Below are positions 8,196 through 16,436 of a DNA stretch of 64,000 bases, piece after piece. Origin of the DNA: Falsibacillus albus (lineage in GTDB: Bacteria > Bacillota > Bacilli > Bacillales > DSM-25281). The position numbers and the translations under genes were made by a program. Below the pieces are notes generated by a model, which did no database searches, had not been told where the DNA came from, and was given only the letters and a program-made list of their open reading frames with translations. Location: NCBI RefSeq assembly GCF_003668575.1, contig NZ_RCVZ01000003.1:8430-72429 (forward strand), written 5' to 3'. Positions within the stretch are counted from its first letter, which is position 1; the number at the start of each line of letters is the position of its first letter.

Positions 8196-9200
8196 TTATA
8201 AGGATGATAACAATTTATATTGTTTTCTTCTTTTTTGGAAAGTTGCTACTTCGTCAATTCCTAACGCTTTTAACATTTTTGAATTTTCTTCTACATATTT
8301 TCCAAGATCGTCTGGATAATGGGAATCTGATGACGTCGTAAACTTGACTCCTTCATCCACTAACACCTTTAGAAATGCAGGACTTGGACACATTTCTTCT
8401 ATCGGATAGCGATAATAAAGGCCTGCGTTCACTTCCGTAGCTGTATCCGTTTCTGCCAATGCACTTGCAATTCTTTTGTAGTGCGGCAGCAAGTTTTCTT
8501 CATTCGGTCTAAAATTAAAAACCTTTAAATTATCCAGATGGGCAACAAAATCGAATAATCCGCTTCTGATTGCAGCTTCAACGATATGAAAGAATCTCTC
8601 ATATAGTCCTTCCAATGAAAACCTCTCAAAATATTGAATGGTTTCAGGGTTATCGAAGCCCCAGCCATCCACAAAATGAACAGATCCAATCACATAATCC
8701 CACTCGTATGTTTGGAGAAGCAGGCTTAAATCTTTTTCACATCCCGGAAAGTAATCCGCTTCAATTCCGATCCGAAGTTCAATTCCATTTCTGGACCACT
8801 TTTCTTTTTCACCTTGGATAAAGTCCCAATATTCGTCCATGCTTTCAGTCATGACCTGCTTCAACCAAGCCTCCTGTTTTCTGCCTAGCTCGGAATCGCT
8901 TAAATCCATGTATTTAATAAAGTATTCCTTTGTCTCCATGAAGCGGTATAAATGATCGACGATCCCTACTTCTTTCAGATCGAGTTCTTTCGCTTTTTGG
9001 AGGTACAGGTCCAGCCATGGTTTGGAATATGGCCCATTTTCCAGCCGTTCTGAAAGAAGCTGATGACTCTCCAACATCCATTTACGATGATGCTTCTCTC
9101 CAGCTACTTGATGAAAATGCTGCAATGCACGATTGGTCCTATCCAGCCACTTAAAGGAATAGGGTCCCTCTTCTAGGTGTACATGATAATCAACCGTAAT
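8196..9200 (-). CDS. PHP-domain metal-dependent hydrolase with a probable ATT start codon
   Basis: Last gene of the operon starting at 14564; about 334 residues. PHP motifs: DYHVHLEEGPYS at residues 4-15 (the HxH metal pair), GIEADYFPG, GSVHFVDGW, FVAHLDNLK, and TTSSDSHYPDDLG. The family includes histidinol-phosphatase-like phosphoesterases. The first conventional start (TTG at 9125) would remove the HxH motif. Reading back in frame, the only candidates before a stop are ATT codons; ATT at 9200-9198 lies 8 nt behind AAAGGAGGAG and overlaps the end of the DeoR gene by 11 nt. An AUU start is rare and lowers expression. Role inferred: phosphate release from an imported compound or its breakdown product. 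Confidence 0.78.
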   Translation of the reverse strand: MTVDYHVHLEEGPYSFKWLDRTNRALQHFHQVAGEKHHRKWMLESHQLLSERLENGPYSKPWLDLYLQKAKELDLKEVGIVDHLYRFMETKEYFIKYMDLSDSELGRKQEAWLKQVMTESMDEYWDFIQGEKEKWSRNGIELRIGIEADYFPGCEKDLSLLLQTYEWDYVIGSVHFVDGWGFDNPETIQYFERFSLEGLYERFFHIVEAAIRSGLFDFVAHLDNLKVFNFRPNEENLLPHYKRIASALAETDTATEVNAGLYYRYPIEEMCPSPAFLKVLVDEGVKFTTSSDSHYPDDLGKYVEENSKMLKALGIDEVATFQKRRKQYKLLSSL

Positions 9201-9987
9201 GGGAATCTCCTCCTTTTGGTGAAATCCATTTTAATGATTCCTTAGCCTTCTTCCACTTTTCCGGCATGGGCTCATCACAGATCACATAATCCAAATCATT
9301 CAGGTGACAAATTCGATAAAAAGAAAGATGGCCGAGTTTGCTGGAATCGACGAGCAGAAATTTCTGTTTTGCCTGTTTGATAACCGCTTCAGATATGATG
9401 GATTCTTCCAAATCGTAATCACTTACATCTAAAGGGGTAAGTCCACCGCATGAGAGGAATACTTTGTCAAACTGAAAGTTTTTCAGCATCTGCCTGGTCA
9501 ATGTTCCCGAAACGGATTTTTGTTCAGGATTCGATATTCCCCCAAGAACAATCAATTTCCCATCAAACATTTTTGATTCCAGCCTTTTGTTGATTACTTC
9601 TGCTGCTGAAATCGAATTTGTGACAATGGTTATACGCTGCAGGCCGGTCAAAGAATTAGCCAGCTGAAAAGTGGTGGTCCCTACATCCAGCATGATTGTA
9701 TCGCCGCTTTTCACGAATTGTGCTGCAAGCTTTCCGATTCTTTTCTTCGCCTCTAACTGGACATTCATTTTTTGGCGGAACATTGGCTCTTGTGCAGGGG
9801 GGACATACTTTACCGCACCTCCATGGATGCGGTTGAGCTTCTTCTCATGCTCCAGAAAATCTAGATCCTTTCTGATGGTTTCAGGCGTCACACCGATTTT
9901 TTTTGCTACTCTGGCAACATAGATTCTTTCTTCTTTTTCAAGCTCGTCCAAAATCAGTCGATGGCGCTCATTTAAAAACATGCTCAT
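9190..9987 (-). CDS. DeoR/GlpR-family transcriptional regulator
   Basis: 265 residues. N-terminal DeoR helix-turn-helix (about 8-60; VTPETIRKDLDFLE, NRIHGGAV) and a C-terminal sugar-phosphate-isomerase-like sensor domain (DVGTTTFQLA, TNSISAAEVI, LVDSSKLG). The family usually responds to phosphorylated metabolites. Its ATG overlaps the TGA of the ATPase gene (ATGA), so the two are translationally coupled. It is the likely local regulator of this operon, sensing a phosphorylated product, on top of the proposed PhoP control. Confidence 0.9.
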   Translation of the reverse strand: MSMFLNERHRLILDELEKEERIYVARVAKKIGVTPETIRKDLDFLEHEKKLNRIHGGAVKYVPPAQEPMFRQKMNVQLEAKKRIGKLAAQFVKSGDTIMLDVGTTTFQLANSLTGLQRITIVTNSISAAEVINKRLESKMFDGKLIVLGGISNPEQKSVSGTLTRQMLKNFQFDKVFLSCGGLTPLDVSDYDLEESIISEAVIKQAKQKFLLVDSSKLGHLSFYRICHLNDLDYVICDEPMPEKWKKAKESLKWISPKGGDSHYG

Positions 9988-10988
9988 GCCAGCGGAATCA
10001 CATCCTCTTTCTGAATATAAAGAACAGCTTCTTCATTGATTTTCAGATCACGGTTCCTTTGCTGGAGCAAATCGGTTGAGAAACGGATGCCGGTTGCCAT
10101 CATTTCATAGCGGACGATATTGCCAAGTACTGAAACATTTTGGACATGTGCTTGTAGCCGGAGTGCATCCTCTTGCGGAAGGAGGTCAAAGGCTTCAGGG
10201 CGGATCGCGAATAAATCGCATCCTTCAAGAGGTGCTTCTCCAAACATCTTTGTCACTTCGTCCTTGCTCAAAACATTATAGTTTCCTATGAATCTAGCGA
10301 CAAATTCAGAATTCGGGTTCATATATAGGTCATGAGGATGTCCGGATTGGACCATTTCTCCTTCATTTAAAATAAATATCCGGTCACTTACGACCATCGC
10401 CTCTTCCTGGTCATGGGTGACAAGAATCATCGTCATGCCCAGATCCTGCTGAATCGTTCTCAGCAGCTGTTGAAGATTTTTTCTGATTTGGGCATCCAAG
10501 GCGCTCAATGGTTCATCGAGCAGCAGGACCTTGGGCTCGACCACGATGCTTCTCGCCAGGGCTACACGCTGCTGCTGTCCTCCTGATAATTCATGAGGAT
10601 ATGCCTTTTCTTTCCCTTTTAATCCCACCAGTTCAATCATTCTTGAAACTCGTTTGCTTATCTCCGTTTTTTCCGTTTTGTTCATTTTCAAGCCAAACGC
10701 AATATTATCAAAAACATTCATGTTCGGAAAAAGGGCATAGGATTGAAATACCATTCCAACTTCTCTTTCCTTCGGGCTTAAGGAAGTCACATTCCTGCCA
10801 TCAATGGAAATCGATCCTTCTTCCGCTGAAGTCAATCCGGCGATGATGCGAAGCAAGGTACTTTTCCCGCATCCACTCGGACCCAGAAAAGTGATGAATT
10901 CACCTTTTTCGACAGATAGATTCATATTGTTCAGTACCGTATTCCGATCGAAGGATTTGTTGATATCTTTCAACTCAACGAAGCTCAT
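9984..10988 (-). CDS. ABC transporter ATP-binding protein
   Basis: 334-residue ATPase of the spermidine/iron/phosphonate type. Walker A GPSGCGKST (about 36-44), signature LSGGQQQR, Walker B VLLLDEPLSALD, switch VTHDQEEA, then a TOBE-like C-terminal region (FAIRPEAFDLL onward). ATG at 10988 follows AAGGAG and starts 1 nt after the permease stop. It powers the two permeases encoded upstream. Confidence 0.92.
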   Translation of the reverse strand: MSFVELKDINKSFDRNTVLNNMNLSVEKGEFITFLGPSGCGKSTLLRIIAGLTSAEEGSISIDGRNVTSLSPKEREVGMVFQSYALFPNMNVFDNIAFGLKMNKTEKTEISKRVSRMIELVGLKGKEKAYPHELSGGQQQRVALARSIVVEPKVLLLDEPLSALDAQIRKNLQQLLRTIQQDLGMTMILVTHDQEEAMVVSDRIFILNEGEMVQSGHPHDLYMNPNSEFVARFIGNYNVLSKDEVTKMFGEAPLEGCDLFAIRPEAFDLLPQEDALRLQAHVQNVSVLGNIVRYEMMATGIRFSTDLLQQRNRDLKINEEAVLYIQKEDVIPLA

Positions 10989-10989
10989 C

Positions 10990-11769
10990 TTAAATCGTCT
11001 CCTTTTTCCGCTGGGCAAATTTAACTACCAGACTAGATAGTATTGAAATGAAAAGGAAGTAGCATACGACAATGGCGCTTGCCAAATGGCCGCTTTTGCT
11101 CAGCTTTTGATACAGATAAATTTGGATGGTCTCGAAGCTTCCGCCCAATAATAAATTCGCCAGTACAAACTCCCCGAACAAGATGGAAAATGATAATAGC
11201 GCTGATACTAAAATCCCTGTCAAAATATTAGGGACGATTATTTGCAAAAAAGCCTTTGTCCGGGTCGCTCCTAACAATTCTGCAGCCTCCATTAATTTGT
11301 CGGCACGGATGTTCCTTAGGCTGTTCCTCGTCCCTTGGTACATATAAGGCATAATCCCAATGAAATATGCACCGATTGTAACCAATACCATAGGCAATCC
11401 TGCTTTCGAATAAGCCCTCAACAAACCTACCGCCATAATGACTCCTGGCATGGCATACGTCATTAATACGGTAGCCTGCAGCCATTTCTCCCACTTGGGG
11501 GCATAAACAACAATTGTGAAGATGGCGGGCACCATAACGACAGCTGCTATGACAGTCGCTCCAGCAGATAAAATCAACGAATGCATCAGGGCTTGGATAA
11601 ATTGATCGTCTTGAAATAATGTCGTGTACCACGAAAACGTCAATCCTTCCGGAAGGACCGTTTTATTCCACTTTGTCGATAAGGAATAGAGCAAGGTTGC
11701 CATCAAGGGGATGACCAAATACAGGAATACAATCCCGATCGGCAAGTAAGCCGTTAGCTTCTTTTTCAT
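10990..11769 (-). CDS. ABC transporter permease (second)
   Basis: 259 residues with about six membrane helices. Cytoplasmic loop EAAELLGATRTKAFLQIIVPNI carries the EAA motif that contacts the ATPase. ATG at 11769 overlaps the TGA of the preceding permease (ATGA), so translation is coupled. Family: inner-membrane component of the FbpB/PotC/PhnV type. Confidence 0.9.
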   Translation of the reverse strand: MKKKLTAYLPIGIVFLYLVIPLMATLLYSLSTKWNKTVLPEGLTFSWYTTLFQDDQFIQALMHSLILSAGATVIAAVVMVPAIFTIVVYAPKWEKWLQATVLMTYAMPGVIMAVGLLRAYSKAGLPMVLVTIGAYFIGIMPYMYQGTRNSLRNIRADKLMEAAELLGATRTKAFLQIIVPNILTGILVSALLSFSILFGEFVLANLLLGGSFETIQIYLYQKLSKSGHLASAIVVCYFLFISILSSLVVKFAQRKKETI

Positions 11770-12611
11770 TTAACGTCCCTCCTTACTCTTCTCATCAGCC
11801 ACTCGTTAAAGAGCATTGCTGTCACAAGTGTGAGGCCAAGGAGCACTGCAATCGCACTTCCAAGCTGGGGCTGTGCAAAAATGTCCCCGGAAATCAACGC
11901 GCCAATGCGGATCGTTACTAAATTGTACGTACTTCCTGTCAAAGCATAGGCAGAGGCATATGCCCCCATTGCGTTTGCAAATAAAATACTTGCAGTTCCT
12001 GCTGCACTTGGCAGTAAAATCGGCATTCCGATCCGATACCAGAATTGGAAAGGGGACGCCCCCAATAAGGAAGCCGACTCCTTCCATTGTTTTTGGATCC
12101 CATGAAAAGCAGGGAACATCAACATAACCGCCAACGGGAGTTGGAAATAAACATATATCAATATAAGTCCGGTCCAAGAGTACAAATTGAAATCACTGAA
12201 CATACCGATGTTCAATTCCTTGAACAGAATGGTAAATAATCCGCTGTTTCCTAATAATACAATAAACGCAAAAGAAAGCGGGATCCCTGCAAAATTAGAT
12301 GTTAAGTTGGCCAAAACCAGAATCCTATCCTGGACTCTTTTCTTGAAAAAAGTGATGGCATAGGCTGTGAACAATGATAGGATCATAGCGATGGCACTGG
12401 AAATCACAGAAATCAAAATACTATTTTTGAAGGATTTATAATAATACGGATTCGTAAAGACTTCGATATAATTATGAAACGAGAAGCTTCCTCCTTCAGT
12501 TTGAAAGAAGCTGGAAATAACCATGGAAATCAAGGGAACCAATAAAAACAATAATATAAAAATGACCAATGGCGCTAATGTGATATAAACGCTCAATCCT
12601 TTTTTCCTCAT
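11766..12611 (-). CDS. ABC transporter permease (first)
   Basis: 281 residues with about six membrane helices. EAA loop is KESASLLGASPFQFWYRIGM. Pairs with the permease at 10990-11769 to form the membrane channel. A 56-nt gap separates it from the hydrolase gene upstream. Confidence 0.9.
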   Translation of the reverse strand: MRKKGLSVYITLAPLVIFILLFLLVPLISMVISSFFQTEGGSFSFHNYIEVFTNPYYYKSFKNSILISVISSAIAMILSLFTAYAITFFKKRVQDRILVLANLTSNFAGIPLSFAFIVLLGNSGLFTILFKELNIGMFSDFNLYSWTGLILIYVYFQLPLAVMLMFPAFHGIQKQWKESASLLGASPFQFWYRIGMPILLPSAAGTASILFANAMGAYASAYALTGSTYNLVTIRIGALISGDIFAQPQLGSAIAVLLGLTLVTAMLFNEWLMRRVRRDVK

Positions 12612-12667
12612 GAAAGCTCACTCCTCATAAATAGGAAAAGCCGGGTGTACATGCTGCTGTGAACGGC

Positions 12668-13492
12668 TTATTTGACACCTTGGATTTCAAGCTTTTTCAT
12701 TACGGCTGAAGGCTCGATCATCAATAGCTCACATACGAGAGGAGCAATTTGAAGCTGCGGCACTTCGATATCGAAAAAGCCTGTTTCGACTTTGTCACTA
12801 ATGATAAATAAAGGTACTTCCCGGTCCTCTGGGGTCGTTCCCCCATGCTGTCCATCATCATTCATGCCATGATCGGCAGTGATGATGATTTGATACCCTT
12901 CTTTCAGCCATCTTGGCAGGATGGTAGCCATTAAGGTATCGACGGCAATCACCCTGTTTCGATAACCTGCAGAGTCGCCGGTGAATTTATGGCCGTCATC
13001 ATCCACATTCATGCTATGGACATATAGAAAGTCCGGACTTTTACTCTCCAGTAAATATTGAGCATCGGCAAACAAATGGGAATCAGGGTAATGATCCTCC
13101 CAATAAAAAATGCCATTTTCGATCGGCTTTTCTGCATTTAGCTGGATCCGGTCTTTCATCGGATCGAATGGAGCGGAATTATATAACTCGCTGACCCAAT
13201 GGTAGGAAGCTGTCGCATTGGATAAGCCATTCTTTTTAGTTAAATGGAAAATGCTTTCTTCCTTGGATAATTGAACAACGTGATTGGATGTTATTCCGTT
13301 TTGATGTGGAGGCGTACCGGTCAATAAAACTTCATAAAGGGGCCGAGACATGCTCGGCACCTCTGAAATGACTTTATAGCGTGAAGCTTGGCCTTTTTCC
13401 ACCAAATGATGCAAATATCCCATGTTCTTAACGGCCGTATCGTATCGAAGACCATCTATCATGATAAATATTAGCTTTTGATTAGTTGACAT
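12668..13492 (-). CDS. Alkaline-phosphatase-superfamily hydrolase (type I phosphodiesterase/pyrophosphatase-like)
   Basis: 274 residues with no signal peptide, hence cytosolic. Metal ligands of the superfamily are visible: MIDGLRYDT at the N-terminus, the probable nucleophile in VPSMSRP (about 46-52), DDDGHKF (Asp/His pair), and ITADHGMNDDGQHGG. The family cleaves phosphodiesters, nucleotide pyrophosphates or phosphonates; phosphonoacetate hydrolase is a relative. Its start overlaps the end of the solute-binding-protein gene by 11 nt. A hydrolase between binding protein and permease genes suggests it acts on the imported substrate. Confidence 0.85.
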   Translation of the reverse strand: MSTNQKLIFIMIDGLRYDTAVKNMGYLHHLVEKGQASRYKVISEVPSMSRPLYEVLLTGTPPHQNGITSNHVVQLSKEESIFHLTKKNGLSNATASYHWVSELYNSAPFDPMKDRIQLNAEKPIENGIFYWEDHYPDSHLFADAQYLLESKSPDFLYVHSMNVDDDGHKFTGDSAGYRNRVIAVDTLMATILPRWLKEGYQIIITADHGMNDDGQHGGTTPEDREVPLFIISDKVETGFFDIEVPQLQIAPLVCELLMIEPSAVMKKLEIQGVK

Positions 13493-14564
13493 GTACGAGC
13501 ACCTTCTCCTGCCATTCCTGTGGAAGTTTTTTCGTTGTTTCTTCCCACGCTTTCATATCTTTGACAGGACGGACTTTCTTGTACATTGAGTCCGGAAGCA
13601 ATTTAGCCTTAGCATCCTTTGGAAGCTTGACATCTTTGCGAATCGGTCTGGCATAACCCCTTGCCAAGTTGGCCTGCCCTTCATCCGATAAGATATATTC
13701 ACGTGTCAGCATGGCAGAATAAGGGTCCTTTGCTTTTTTGTTAATGACATTTGCATAGCCGGACATGACGGACGCCTCTTTTGGTATGACGACATCAAAG
13801 CGGTCCTTTTGAATTTGGTCGCGATAATTCAGTCCATTGAAGTCCCACACAAGCGCCACATCGTTTTCTCCTTTTTCCAAAGAAGTCAATGAAGGATCAG
13901 TCGTCTGTAAGCGACCCTGTTTCGCAAGTTTTTCAAAGAAGTCAATTCCAGGCTGGATATTTTTCTCATCGCCGCCGAAAGCATACGCGGCAGCCAATAC
14001 GGCAAATTGTGCCTGATTTGCTTTCATGACGTCCCCTACATCCACTTTATAATCGCCATTTAATAGATCGTTCCAGGATTTAGGAGGATTCTTCACATTA
14101 TTTTTATCCGTGATAAAGGCAAGGGATCCTGTGTATCCGACCACCCAGTCACCGTTATCATCCTTGGCCCATTTCGGGATCTCATCCCAATGGGAAGTTT
14201 TATATGGAAGCGTGAGTCCTTTTTGTTCCGCCAATGGGCCGAATGCCACACCAACATCGCCTACATCCGATTTCCCTGTTTGGAACTTCGCCAGCTCTTC
14301 CGCACTGGACATATCAGTATCCGTATGCTTGATTCCATATTTTTTCGTGATGTCTTTCCAGGTTTGTCCCCAGTTAGCCCACGAGTCCGGCATTCCGACT
14401 GAATGGACCTCTCCCTCTTTTTTTGCTTTTTCTTCGATTTTATTTAATGAAAGATTCTTTGTATTTATTTTGTTTCCAGAGTCATCGTTGCCTGAACACC
14501 CAGCCATGAATAAGGCTGATGCCATTCCAATTGATAATACCTTTAAAAAGGATTGCTTTTTCAT
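13482..14564 (-). CDS. ABC transporter solute-binding lipoprotein
   Basis: 360 residues; signal peptide with lipobox FMAGC (Cys23), so anchored outside the membrane. The body resembles family 1 extracellular binding proteins of the iron/thiamine/2-aminoethylphosphonate group (GYTGSLAFITDK, PPKSWNDLLNGDYKV, ALVWDFNGLNY). First gene of the seven-gene operon; ATG follows GGAGGAGACATCT. The ligand is not evident; the phosphohydrolases and proposed PhoP box favour a phosphorus compound over iron. Confidence 0.87.
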   Translation of the reverse strand: MKKQSFLKVLSIGMASALFMAGCSGNDDSGNKINTKNLSLNKIEEKAKKEGEVHSVGMPDSWANWGQTWKDITKKYGIKHTDTDMSSAEELAKFQTGKSDVGDVGVAFGPLAEQKGLTLPYKTSHWDEIPKWAKDDNGDWVVGYTGSLAFITDKNNVKNPPKSWNDLLNGDYKVDVGDVMKANQAQFAVLAAAYAFGGDEKNIQPGIDFFEKLAKQGRLQTTDPSLTSLEKGENDVALVWDFNGLNYRDQIQKDRFDVVIPKEASVMSGYANVINKKAKDPYSAMLTREYILSDEGQANLARGYARPIRKDVKLPKDAKAKLLPDSMYKKVRPVKDMKAWEETTKKLPQEWQEKVLVHVN

Positions 14565-14617
14565 AGATGTCTCCTCCGTTTTTGAATTAGATTTGTTTTG
14601 CTTTGTTTTACACCCTA

Positions 14618-14660
14618 ACTATAAAAAACAAAAGTAAAGAAGCAATTAAACAAATGTAAA
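14618..14660 (-). promoter_or_regulatory. Candidate PhoP (Pho) box and -10 of the organophosphate operon
   Basis: On the minus strand four hexamers with an exact 11-bp period: TTTACA (14660-14655), TTAATT (14649-14644), TTTACT (14638-14633), TTTTTA (14627-14622). The last overlaps a TATAGT -10 (14623-14618) and there is no normal -35. B. subtilis PhoP binds direct TT(A/T/C)ACA repeats about 5 nt apart in this position. The fit is visible in the sequence; PhoP control is inferred. Confidence 0.65.
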
Positions 14661-14719
14661 ACTATTTTGAGAAAATATTAAGAGTTTATTAAGCAGAGGA
14701 ATAAATACAGAAAGGCAAT

Positions 14720-14747
14720 AAAAAAACACCCTTGATAATCAAGAGTG
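14720..14747 (-). terminator. Terminator overlapping the end of the small gene at 14739
   Basis: CACCCTTGA (14727-14735), TAA loop, TCAAGAGTG (14739-14747); a T-run follows on the minus strand. The stem contains the last two codons and the stop of the gene. Confidence 0.75.
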
Positions 14748-14963
14748 CTTTGTAGGTTCCTGCCCGTTGGCAGGATTATAATGATCCTCTAAATCCTTTG
14801 TCTTTCTTTCTTCCCTTTTGGATATATATATGATGATCCGAAATGTAATGATGGCGAATACGGTGAAAACCGCCATCGTTATGGCTGCAGGGATATATTC
14901 CCGCTTGTCCTCAGGAAAATACAAAAATAAGTTCAGTGCAAATGATTGGAATATCGAGAGCAT
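14739..14963 (-). CDS. Small membrane protein, unknown
   Basis: 74 residues. One clear hydrophobic helix (about 27-49, ITMAVFTVFAIITFRIIIYI) after a shorter hydrophobic N-terminus, then a charged tail (SKREERKTKDLEDHYNP). ATG is 8 nt behind AAGGAG and the gene has its own terminator, which supports a real gene. No family recognised. Confidence 0.65.
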   Translation of the reverse strand: MLSIFQSFALNLFLYFPEDKREYIPAAITMAVFTVFAIITFRIIIYISKREERKTKDLEDHYNPANGQEPTKHS

Positions 14964-15050
14964 GGGGCTACTCCTTTCCTGATTCTAGAATCTTACTACA
15001 TTATATCAATTGTCTTTATGTAAAACCACGCTGGTCAAATGACAACTTTT

Positions 15051-15082
15051 CAACAAAAAATCCAGCCGATAGTTCCGGCTGG
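15051..15082 (-). terminator. Terminator downstream of the cyclophilin gene
   Basis: CCAGCCG / CGGCTGG stem (15062-15082), followed on the minus strand by ATTTTTTG. It lies about 75 nt past the stop, beyond a repeat fragment. Confidence 0.75.
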
Positions 15083-15095
15083 CAATAGGGAATTG

Positions 15096-15156
15096 GCTGA
15101 TTTCCGCTGCAGGATGCTCACTTTCCGCGGACGAACGGTCGAGCCTCTTCGCTTTG
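15096..15156. repeat. Half copy of the interspersed repeat
   Basis: GCTGATTTCCGCTGCAGG, then CTCACTTTCCGCGG, matches the left half of the GTTGATT family; the right half is missing. It directly abuts the stop of the cyclophilin gene. Confidence 0.65.
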
Positions 15157-15157
15157 C

Positions 15158-15871
15158 TTATTTTTTCAAGACTTTAATTTTTTTAATCGTAACGTCTTTG
15201 ACAGGCTTGTCATTTGCACCCGTTTCAACACCGGCTATTTTGTCCACGACATCCATTCCCTCGACGACTTGTCCAAATACGGTATATTGGCCGTCCAGCC
15301 AAGGAGCGCCTCCTCTTTCTTCATAGGCTTTTATGATTTCCTTCGGGAATCCCTTGTCTTCCATTTGAGATTTCAGCTGAGGATCCAAACTGCTGTTTTG
15401 AACAATGAAGAATTGACTGCCATTTGTATCGGGTCCTGAATTGGCCATAGCAAGTGCACCACGGAGATTAAATAACTTTTTGGAGATTTCATTCTTGAAT
15501 GGTTTGCCGTAAATGCTCTCCCCACCCGTGCCATTTCCTGACGGGTCACCGCCCTGAATCATGAAATCCTTGATGACCCGGTGAAAGATAACCCCATCAT
15601 AATAGCCATCTTCACTATGTTTGATGAAATTTTCGACTGCCTTCGGAGCTTCATCCGGGAACAATTTTATTTTGATATTCCCCATGCTTGTGTCTATTTC
15701 CACTTCTTTTTCATTTTCCCCTACCGTTTTGGAAAGCTGGGGATATGTAATTTTACCTGAGCTGCTTTGTTTTGCATCCGTTTTCTCCTTTGAAGATGTC
15801 CCACATGCAGCGATGGTCAGGATAGACAATAGTACGACCATAAGTACCAGTAAACTTTTCATTTGTTTCAT
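15158..15871 (-). CDS. Cyclophilin-type peptidyl-prolyl isomerase, lipoprotein
   Basis: 237 residues. Lipobox IAAC (Cys23) anchors it outside the membrane. The cyclophilin domain spans about 55-235: GVIFHRVIKDFMIQGGD (catalytic Arg), GALAMANSGPDTNGSQFFI, and FGQVVEGMDVVDKI. It should assist folding of exported proteins. The ATG at 15871 is 9 nt behind AGAGGTG; the GTG at 15883 is part of that ribosome site. Confidence 0.92.
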   Translation of the reverse strand: MKQMKSLLVLMVVLLSILTIAACGTSSKEKTDAKQSSSGKITYPQLSKTVGENEKEVEIDTSMGNIKIKLFPDEAPKAVENFIKHSEDGYYDGVIFHRVIKDFMIQGGDPSGNGTGGESIYGKPFKNEISKKLFNLRGALAMANSGPDTNGSQFFIVQNSSLDPQLKSQMEDKGFPKEIIKAYEERGGAPWLDGQYTVFGQVVEGMDVVDKIAGVETGANDKPVKDVTIKKIKVLKK

Positions 15872-15994
15872 GACTAGTTTCACCTCTTGATTTTTACTTT
15901 ACTAAATTTTTCAGTCAAACACATTACTTTGTTATTCCTCTCTTTTTCTATCATAATAGAAAGAGCCATACATTCAATCAGGAAAGGTGGATAT

Positions 15995-16393
15995 ATGATG
16001 ACATTTTCAATCGGAGACAAAGTAACAGCTATATATAAAACCGGGAAGTACATCGGCGAAATAACGGATATCAAACCGACAGTGTGCGTCGTTCGGATTT
16101 TGGCCGTCCTAAAGCATCCAGTTCAAGGGGATTTACATAACCCGAGGCAAACCGATGTTGCTTTTTTTCATGAACGCAAGGCTTTGGCTTTTAGGGAACA
16201 GGCGAACATCCCTGCAAAAATGGTTAAGCCTTACGAAGGGGAAATCCCGGATTACAATGAGTCCCTGAAACAAACATTCGATTCTTTGAAATTTTCATTG
16301 GAAAAGGAAGAAACGGCGTTTGCCGCTAAAAGCCTTGATGCACTGAATGAAATCAAAAGAGAATATGAACTCATGTACAATCTGCAATTTTAA
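15995..16393 (+). CDS. kapB: Kinase-associated protein KapB
   Basis: 132 residues matching B. subtilis KapB: FSIGDKVTAIYKTGKYIGEI, HPVQGDLHNPRQTDVAFFHERKAL, MVKPYEGEIPDY. KapB is needed for activity of the sporulation kinase KinB and resembles an SH3-like barrel. ATG at 15995 (or 15998) follows AAAGGTGG. Convergent with kapD, as expected from the family neighbourhood. No kinB lies in this window. Confidence 0.92.
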   Translation: MMTFSIGDKVTAIYKTGKYIGEITDIKPTVCVVRILAVLKHPVQGDLHNPRQTDVAFFHERKALAFREQANIPAKMVKPYEGEIPDYNESLKQTFDSLKFSLEKEETAFAAKSLDALNEIKREYELMYNLQF

Positions 16394-16405
16394 GCTGTGC
16401 TGAGG

Positions 16406-16436
16406 AAAAAAGGAGCTGACGACAGCTCCTTTTTTA
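16406..16436. terminator. Bidirectional terminator between kapB and kapD
   Basis: AAAAAAGGAGCT, 6-nt loop, AGCTCCTTTTTT: symmetric stem with T-runs in both directions. The kapD stop sits in the right arm. Confidence 0.9.

Noticed and set aside
14565-14720. Fur box for an iron-type ABC operon
   Set aside because: No 19-bp GATAAT-type palindrome is present; the region shows direct 11-bp-spaced TTTACA-like hexamers instead.
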